DNA of 64,000 nucleotides from Rhipidocladum racemiflorum (lineage: Eukaryota; Streptophyta; Magnoliopsida; Poales; Poaceae): NCBI GenBank assembly GCA_036346355.1, contig JAYEVF010000051.1, forward strand, positions 1 to 64,000, written 5' to 3'. A program made the position numbers and the translations under genes. The notes under the pieces are model-generated. The model was not told the origin of the DNA and made no database searches. It was given only the letters and a program-made list of their open reading frames with translations. Of this stretch, positions 57,380 to 64,000 are shown piece by piece (position 1 is the stretch's first letter; every line of letters begins with the position of its first letter).

Positions 57380-57510
57380 GTACGGATAGTGCTTGTGATG
57401 ATCTGTGATCGCTGAAATGGATGTAATGTCTCTGTCTCTGATGAACTGTGAAATGGATGTAATGATGCTTGTAATGTCTCTGTGATCGATGAAATGGATG
57501 TAATAATGCT
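57380..57510 (+). repeat. Degenerate gaaatggatgta repeats
   Basis: Four copies of (tg/gt)gaaatggatgtaa with variable spacers of gcttgt / tctctgtgat, just after the second CACTA gene and before the captured exons. Confidence 0.8.
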
Positions 57511-57527
57511 TCTGTGCTGATCTTCAG

Positions 57528-57578
57528 TTGATGGGCATGAAGGGAGTCAACATATCTCATATCAAGAGCCATCTTCAG
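57528..57578 (+). pseudogene. Captured exon of a GARP/MYB (SHLQ) factor
   Basis: A 51-bp exon flanked by acceptor tcttcag and donor cag/gtaata encodes 17 residues, LMGMKGVNISHIKSHLQ. This is the third-helix region of the GARP (G2-like) MYB-type DNA-binding domain, normally followed by MYR in the next exon. Intact family members bind DNA in the nucleus as transcription factors. Here the rest of the gene is missing. The exon has no stop and both splice borders are kept, so the fragment was captured as genomic DNA. The motif match is strong although the fragment is short. Confidence 0.75.
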
Positions 57579-57789
57579 GTAATACATAGGATTTTCCAAG
57601 TATACATATGCCATACTATATCTTACCACTAGTGCGGACATATATCTTGCCGTATATCTGTGCTTTCTTTTTCAGATACATATCCCTAATAGGTCACTAG
57701 TGTGCAACCTTCTTCTTTTTTCTAAAAAATGTTGAAGTCTATGCTTTTCTTCTAGTGCCTAATCCCTGCTCTTGCACGATCAAATACAG

Positions 57790-57861
57790 GCTGAAATAGA
57801 GAAGGTTAAGAAAAGAAGAGAGGAAAGAGCAATTGAAAAAGCACACCATGAGGAGGAAATG
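57790..57861 (+). pseudogene. Captured exon of cactin
   Basis: A 72-bp exon between acceptor atacag and donor atg/gtatgt encodes 24 residues including EIEKVKKRREERAIEKAHHE. This charged helical stretch is highly characteristic of plant cactin, a nuclear protein of the spliceosome. It is open and phase-complete but represents a single exon only. It lies 211 bp after the GARP/MYB exon and 191 bp before the NSN1 exon, all in the same strand sense. I infer capture of separate genomic fragments by the transposon. Confidence 0.8.
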
Positions 57862-58052
57862 GTATGTATATATCCCTGGTTATCATAAATCATATATTAG
57901 TTTCAAGTAATATTGCTTGTGGAACTAAAGGTCTAATTTATTCTAGTTGTGGTTATTTTCATTGTGTGGATACTATTTCATCCAACAATAACTTGTATAT
58001 AGTAATGTGGCTGGAAGTGCATCATTTGATAACTTTATTTAACGCTTTCAGT

Positions 58053-58364
58053 AAAGGAAATCCTCAATCTTTGCACACATGAGACATTGCTGTCTCTGTA
58101 CAAGGTGCCGACCTTTACTTCAGTTGATGATTTCCTTCAGAAAGTTGCCACACTCCGTGGGAAATTGAAAAAGGGTGGTATAGTGGATGTTGAAGCTGCT
58201 GCAAGAATTGTGCTTCATGACTGGAATGAGGGTAGGATATACTCTCTGCCATATCAACTTTGTTGATTCTTTATTTTTTTCCGAGTCACCTGATCGTCCT
58301 GTTGTTTTAGGTAAAATACCCTATTATACACTGCCACCTAAAAGGGATGCTGTGGAGGACGCAG
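58053..58364 (+). pseudogene. Captured fragment of nucleostemin-like NSN1
   Basis: Two exons are recognisable. The first (58053-58231) reads VKEILNLCTHETLLSLYK, then FTSVDDFLQKVATLRGKLKK and VDVEAAARIVLHDWNEG. Intron 58232-58310 has gt...ag borders, and the second exon begins GKIPYYTLPPKRDAVEDA. This is the part of the nucleolar GTPase NSN1 (plant nucleostemin, ribosome assembly) that follows its GTPase domain. The GTPase motifs are absent. At 58364 an LTR-like element interrupts the codon sequence; the exon resumes at 63981. Reading frame and splice sites are intact in what is visible, so capture is probably not ancient. A complete gene cannot be present here. Confidence 0.88.
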
Positions 58365-61300
58365 TGTAACATCCCTGAATTTACTAGACAGATAAAATAA
58401 AATATTAAAATGTGAATTTGAATTATTATTATCTTTCTGCAAATTTAAAAGCTTCTGTTAAAAGATGATTGAATTCCTGAAATTAGAGAAAGAAAACGTT
58501 ACAGAAGAAAATGGTAAGAAGATAAAATAAACCAATTGCCATCTGCTAATCAAAAACAATCATTGCAAAGGATTGAATCAAAGAATTGAACTGCAACACA
58601 AATTATATTGATACATCGTAGTTCACATTTACAATACATAGGAAATACAAAAATTTTTATAAAGACATACAAGTCACAGGAGTTACAATTCATACAAATG
58701 ATTCGATTACATATGAAAATCACAATTACATAAATGATTACATTCTAAGAAATAAATTACAAAGCTATAAGCTATGGCCTCTATGCTGTCTTGATCCGCT
58801 TCTGTAGACCTGCATATTCAATTGCATTCATATCAGTAAAAGAATGAACTAAATGTGTTAAATTAGATACAATAAATAAAAAGGAAAGGAATTGCCGTCA
58901 GCCAATTAATTACTTGATCGCTCAGTGAGGTACCCTAGATTGTCCGGGGGCTAATCTGGCTCCTCTCGCGATTAGGTTTGCATCACTCGGCAAATTACAA
59001 ACCTGTTTGATCCGTAGACGCGAATATTCAGAAAATATCGCGTAGTAAAATATTTTACCATAGTAAAATAGTGAAACCATAGTGAAAAGGAGTAAAGCCA
59101 AGCAACTGTGTCCACCAGACAGTTGCAACCCGTTCCAGAACCTACTACCGAAACCTCCAGGACCTTGAGGTGATAAGATAAAGTAAAACTCCACATAATA
59201 GTAAAAGATAAGCATAGGAGCATTGTAATATTATTTCTTATCCGAAGGCTATTCTTGCCGACCGAAGGCCCCAGAACAACCCAGCTAACCGGTCGTTCAA
59301 ACCGTCCCTCCAGCCGAAACTGCTGGAGCAAGCTCTCAGCTAGCCTTAGAGACCCACGTAAGCCTCCAGGCTTTCCTTGCCGACTAAGAATTCCAGAGCA
59401 ACCCAGCCGAACTCTCCAGGAAAGTCCAGCCGAAACCTGCAGTGCCCAGCCGAGGCCCAGCTTTAGGAGCAAGGGAAACAGAGGATATGCATGGGGCCAT
59501 CAAGTGTTAAGATATCCCAATCAAAAGCCCCAGAATCAGCCACGACAATTCCTAGCCAGCCAAGCATGAGTCAAGGCTAAGATCAAGACCAACCTCAATG
59601 CACTGACAAAGCCCAATAAATGAACAAACAGTCCAGCCGCAAGACCAACCTCCATTTTCATACCCTGTTGCATGACCATTTTGTGACTATAAAAGCCACC
59701 CATGCGCTCATATCACCATCAACAACTCGAGTAAGCCTCAAAAGCCATCCAAGTAAACCTTAGGAGAGTGAATCACCAGAAAGGCTACCATCAAACCAGC
59801 GAGGAGGAGGAAGCCAAAAGAGCTAAACTCCAGGAGCAAGAAGGGAGGAATAAGCTACGCAGACATCCATCCGACCCCTTCACACCAAGTAAGTGTCCAC
59901 AAAATTTGATTGCAAAAGAAGTATCATACTATACCCAGTAAAAGCAAAAAGGGAACTAGAAATAAAAATGGGTAGATGAGAAGGAATAAAAGTAGTGGCC
60001 TCAGTTTGCATGCATGACAAACAACGAGGGTTACGTCATATGTCCTCTTGAATTACAATACTCCCCCGGCGTATTGCAACTCAAGATCATCGCTATGACG
60101 CCATCCTACCCGTAAGTTTGAAAGTGCACGAATCATCACAGACCTTGGCGCTCAGCCGTTTATAACTAATTCATAACATTATCATTATAGAGCGACATCA
60201 TAGCACCAATAAATGTCCTTAGATCATGTCATTTAATCCCTCAATTCATATACTCAGATTTTGATTCATTAGCATACAGTCGTAACTGGACGAAACATAA
60301 TATCAAATCATCATTTATCATGCAAATCAATCTATTCTGAAACTCTGTCGTCATGCTATAGCCTATAGCTAAGCATTCAAGATTCATTAAGCACAACTTA
60401 GTATTAATCCATCATCTACTAAGCTTTTCTATTCCTCAATGGATTCAGAGAAATCAATTCTCAATTAAATCATTCAAACACATCATAGAGGGACAATGAA
60501 ATCGCACAGCATAGCATCAACATCATCATCTGCTATGCAATCTAGTCGGAGCCATTACCAGCATCTCATCATTAAGCATTCAGAACGACGAAACTAATAG
60601 AGCTTCGATTCTTCATAAATAAGATTTATCTACGCCACGATACCCTCAGTACCATTACCCTTCATCAATCCATTCAAACACATCATGGATCATAGTAGCA
60701 TGATCTTAATGCAAAAACCTTTAGCATAACCCAAAACATAAGCCATCTTAAAATAACCAGTAATCATGATCTTCGGCAAAGAAAGGTAGAAGAAGGGAAA
60801 AGGGTAAAAGTTAGGGAGTACTGAACCCCAGTAAAAACTAGGGATCCAACCAGAGCATCATTCCTCAACCAACAGAACCCATTCAAATCGGTAGTTTGCA
60901 ACTAAAGCAAAAACTAAATCCCTCCCATTTCTGTATAAGAAAGTAAGGAGTGGGGATTGAGGGAGAGTAACCGAATCAGCCCAGGAAAGGGGGCTAGGAT
61001 AGATTGTAGGCGGCGGCCAGGGCCGGGCCCGAAGGAGAACCGGCGGCTCGAGGACGCGGCTCTGCCTGGTGCGGTCGAGCCAAATTCAGAAGTCACAGCA
61101 ACTCCGGCCGGAGGTGCTGATGGAGGCGGTGGTGAAGTAGAGCCGGCGGCGTAAGGCGGAAGCCCGCTCGGAGTGCGTGGGGTAAGAACCATCCGGAGCT
61201 AGGCGAAGGAGAACCAGGCCAGGCGAGCAGGCGGCGCCGAGCCAACCGACCAGATCGAGGGAGAGCAGAGAGATTTGAGGAATGGGGAAAGAGCCTGGAA

Positions 61301-63975
61301 GGCTTCTGTCGACCAAATAGGCAACAGAAAGAGTAAGAAAAGAAAAGGATAAGGGAGAAAGAAAAGAAAAGAAAAGAAAAGAAAAGAAGAGAAAAAGTAA
61401 GGAATAGAAGAAATAAAAAGGGGATAATAGGAATAATAATGATGATATATGTTTCTAGGAAAAATGAGTATTCCTAGTGTGCAAGGATTGAGTAAGGTTG
61501 AATTAAGTTAGTAAATACTCATATTCTTGCTATATATATACATACCCATTTAGAATATAGTCGCAATATATATGAGTAAACATACATATTTAACTTATTT
61601 CTTATACAAACCATAAAACATGCTCATTCCATACTACAAAGATGATTACACTCAAAATTAGTCTATTACTCTCGTATGTAAGTCAAACCTTATGCCTATT
61701 ATTCCTCTAACCTTTAATCAACATAAACTTCTATTTAATGAATAAAACATTAACAATAGACTCCGATACATGTGAGATCAACCAAGGCATGACAATCTTA
61801 ATCTATATAAGTATGTTATATTATAACTTGTTTTGCATCTGAATCCTCTTAAAACATGATCCTATGAGAGTTAAACCCTAAGGTTTGTAATACCTGCATA
61901 TGCATAAGTTTAACCTTGCAAATTGTAGTTACTCTCACCCCTACTGTCTTATGTATTAATTCATATTAGTCCAAACAACTTCACACCCTGAAAATGAATT
62001 ATGGTATATTTAATCTTACAATCTTAGCTTCCTGAACTCGTAAAATAAAATAAATCATAAAGAATAGGTATGGTGCGCCATACGATCCCTAAAACCGTTA
62101 ATCAATAATAAAAGACTATAGCATAAGAGTAACTCACTTACCTGCTTGTTTTGTGTAATGATTATATTTGATTTTCCATTTGATTTCCTCTTGCCCTTAT
62201 TGAAAATGTTATTTGCTATTTGCTATCTTTTCCGCCATACGACGTGTAGAGTACGACGTCTCGGCCTTCGTCGTCGACAATCTCAAGATGATGTCTTCGA
62301 CTCGTCGCTAAAGACAACAAATAGCAAGGCAAGCACCCCCTTTGAGCATATTGAACCCAGATTTCATAATCAACTAAAATGTGATTAAGAATCTTCCTGC
62401 ATGCTCATATTTTGGTAAATCTCTATTTTGTGTTATCTGGTAGCTATAACCCATATTGGAGGATTTCCTGAATATTGTTGACATATGCTCCATGATAACC
62501 TTAGGTATGGGGAGATTCATATACTTGATGGGATATAACGATTATTAATTGCATTTGCTTAGTGATGCTTAGAAAAATGTCAGCGACATTTACACCCACA
62601 CTTTTCTTTATGAAATCTTTTATGGTTTATTTGAACAGTAAAGGATACTGGTAGTTTGATAAAAATGAAAATAAAACTATTGATTTTGACGTGGGTGATT
62701 ATTGGCAATAGCCGGATGTACATGTTTTAACGTGTACGTAGCTAGGGTGGAGTTATCGCCCATGTCACTTTGAGGACCGAACGTAGTGTTGCATGATCCA
62801 AGTAAACCGTACATCCACAAGTACTGGACTGGGACAGTCTTAACTTATTAAATTATTTGGGAATTAGCTTTGCACATTGGTAGGCAGTTGTAGCACGGGC
62901 ATTCCGGATATAGGTTTGCTCGAGGGAGGTGTCATCACCGAGGTGTTGGCATCTGCCGTTGTAACGGTGTACGCCTGGCTATGAATTGGGGCTGTTGTTG
63001 TACCATTTGAGCCGCGGGCTCCTGAATACTATTGCTTCACCGTTTGTTTGCTTCCATCATAGTCAGGAGTAACGTCATTGGGCTAGTGCAAAGTTAAGGT
63101 TCAAATAATCGAACGGTTTCGTTATGAACTCCCTGGCGACACACCAAAGGAAGTGTGTAATTATCGATTGCAAAAAGGGAAGTCATTATTTGTGGGTAAA
63201 GCTGTACAACTCTGCAGAGTAAAAACTATTCGAATAGCCGTGTCCACGGTCATGGACGACTTGGCTAACCAGCATTAGTTAGTTGTTTTCTATTTTCTAA
63301 AACTCTTGATAAAATGATTTGGAAAGTGATTCACATTTGTTAAATGTCACTTATTGTTATATTTGTTCGTATAAGACCATGGAGGGTCTTTTCCGTTATT
63401 TTTACTCACAAAAGGGCCGTGAGTAACTTATTGTTATTTCTGTCAATACTTGATATTTTGATTACTTATCAAACTGTTTTAAATTCAGTTTATGCTTTCC
63501 ATTACTATTCAGTATTTACAATTCAAATCTTCGCTTTATGCAAAACAACCGTAGAAACCCACTTTCTATTCAGCTTGCATATAATTCAGGTTTGCAAACA
63601 CTACAAGTCTTGCTGAGTACGCAATGTACTCACCCTTGCTATCGTTGTTGTTTTTAGACAGGATATCTCGACAGTTACTCTGACGCAGGAAAACGGGATT
63701 GTTAACGACGGTTCTTTCTAAGGCTTTACCTTGTCAGTTGCCTGTGGATTATGTGGCAAACTACAAGACATCTGATTCTTTTGGCTATGTTTAGTCGACC
63801 TTCTCGGTCATATTGTATCAATACTTCCGCTGTAATAAAATATGAAACTTTTGTATGGTTGTGATTTCCAAATTGTGTTTGTGCGTGCTAGCTACTGATC
63901 ATGGGACTGGCACAGTATGCACATTAGAACCTTGCTTTTATGTTTGCACTATAGCATAAAAGTGAGGGTCTTACA
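58365..63975 (+). mobile_element. Long LTR-like insertion in the NSN1 fragment
   Basis: It starts TGTAACATCCCTGAATTT, ends GGGTCTTACA, and has a perfect target duplication CGCAG (58360-58364 and 63976-63980). Over 5,611 bp there is no gag or pol, and I find no second LTR. The right part shares the block gtgggtaaag...ctctgcagag...ctattcgaatagcc (63190-63240) with the elements at 18424 and 43405. A sub-block near 58.9-59.9 kb, with a TATA-like ctataaaagccaccc at about 59686, looks different in composition and may be a nested insertion. I call it a solo LTR of the same broad group, possibly enlarged by insertion. Confidence 0.82.
61352..61390 (+). repeat. (AAAAG)n microsatellite
   Basis: About six units of aaaag in a purine-rich stretch within the long LTR-like element. 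Confidence 0.9.
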
Positions 63976-63980
63976 CGCAG

Positions 63981-64000
63981 ACGCCATAATTATTTCAGAA
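63981..64000 (+). pseudogene. Continuation of the NSN1 exon
   Basis: The exon interrupted at 58364 resumes in frame. Joining gaggacgca(g) to acgccataattatttca gives the residues ...VEDADAIIIS, as expected for NSN1. The window ends inside the exon, so more of the captured gene may lie beyond. Confidence 0.85.

Larger units (their letters stand above)
48007..64000 (+). mobile_element. CACTA (En/Spm) transposon, right end off window
   Basis: The left terminus is CACTACTACAGAAATG, the signature that names CACTA elements, and the 3 bp outside are GTT. Subterminal inverted motifs follow at once (48033-48450), then the TNP2 transposase gene, a second gene with a Ulp1-like end, and three captured host-gene fragments. 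No matching right end is visible before 64000, so the element is at least 16 kb, of which 5.6 kb is a later LTR insertion. Both transposon genes are broken, so movement would need proteins from another copy. Confidence 0.88.

Noticed and set aside
57528..64000. Functional cactin, NSN1 or MYB genes at this locus
   Set aside because: Only one or two exons of each are present, from unrelated genes, inside a transposon; the NSN1 GTPase motifs are absent.

Overview
This window is nuclear DNA of a flowering plant, almost certainly a grass (Poaceae) and probably a panicoid. The evidence is a monocot-type degenerate NB-LRR gene, a Tourist-type MITE, a CACTA element starting CACTACTAC with TNP2 and Ulp1-like genes, a MuDR-type MULE, Copia elements, and very long LTRs that begin TGTAACA. 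The species cannot be named from the sequence. It is an accessory, repeat-dominated region: only one host gene is convincing, and most of the rest is nested transposable elements whose borders can be fixed by target-site duplications (TSDs).

Layout. 1-5.1 kb: gene-poor, with one short coding-like remnant. 5.1-10 kb: a decayed Copia element (5110-9951, TSD CAAAT). Its host DNA (about 4.9-5.1 and 10.0-11.2 kb) is duplicated near 36.2 and 39.6-40.2 kb, and the second copy keeps the empty insertion site. 11.7-12.5 kb: a non-autonomous hAT (8-bp TSD). 12.8-18.3 kb: a second old LTR element holding a hAT-like element, a foldback MITE and a solo Gypsy LTR (TSD GCTAT). 18.4-22.8 kb: a 4.4-kb solo-LTR-like element (TSD TGTGG). 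22.96-23.45 kb: an inverted-repeat element full of short hairpins.

23.9-27.5 kb: the one good host gene, a two-exon, minus-strand NB-ARC/LRR-like protein whose P-loop lacks the Walker A lysine. A solo LTR (27981-29915, TSD CCTCA) and a Tourist MITE (TSD TAA) lie just upstream. 32.5-35.1 kb: a frameshifted MULE transposase. 36.4-37.7 kb: a striking 1.27-kb palindrome whose arms look like an LTR. 38.9-39.3 kb: a CACTA remnant. 41.5-48.0 kb: nested long LTRs (43405-46893, TSD CCGCC) and a TCCGGA-rich array.

48.0-64 kb: a large CACTA element runs off the window. It carries a decayed TNP2 transposase and a second gene with a Ulp1/C48-like end. Downstream, in the same orientation, are exon fragments of three unrelated host genes with their splice borders: a GARP/MYB factor, cactin, and the nucleostemin-like GTPase NSN1. 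A 5.6-kb LTR-like element (TSD CGCAG) interrupts the NSN1 fragment, whose reading frame resumes after it. This gene-capturing CACTA, the LTR palindrome and a group of hairpin-cassette elements are the most interesting content.
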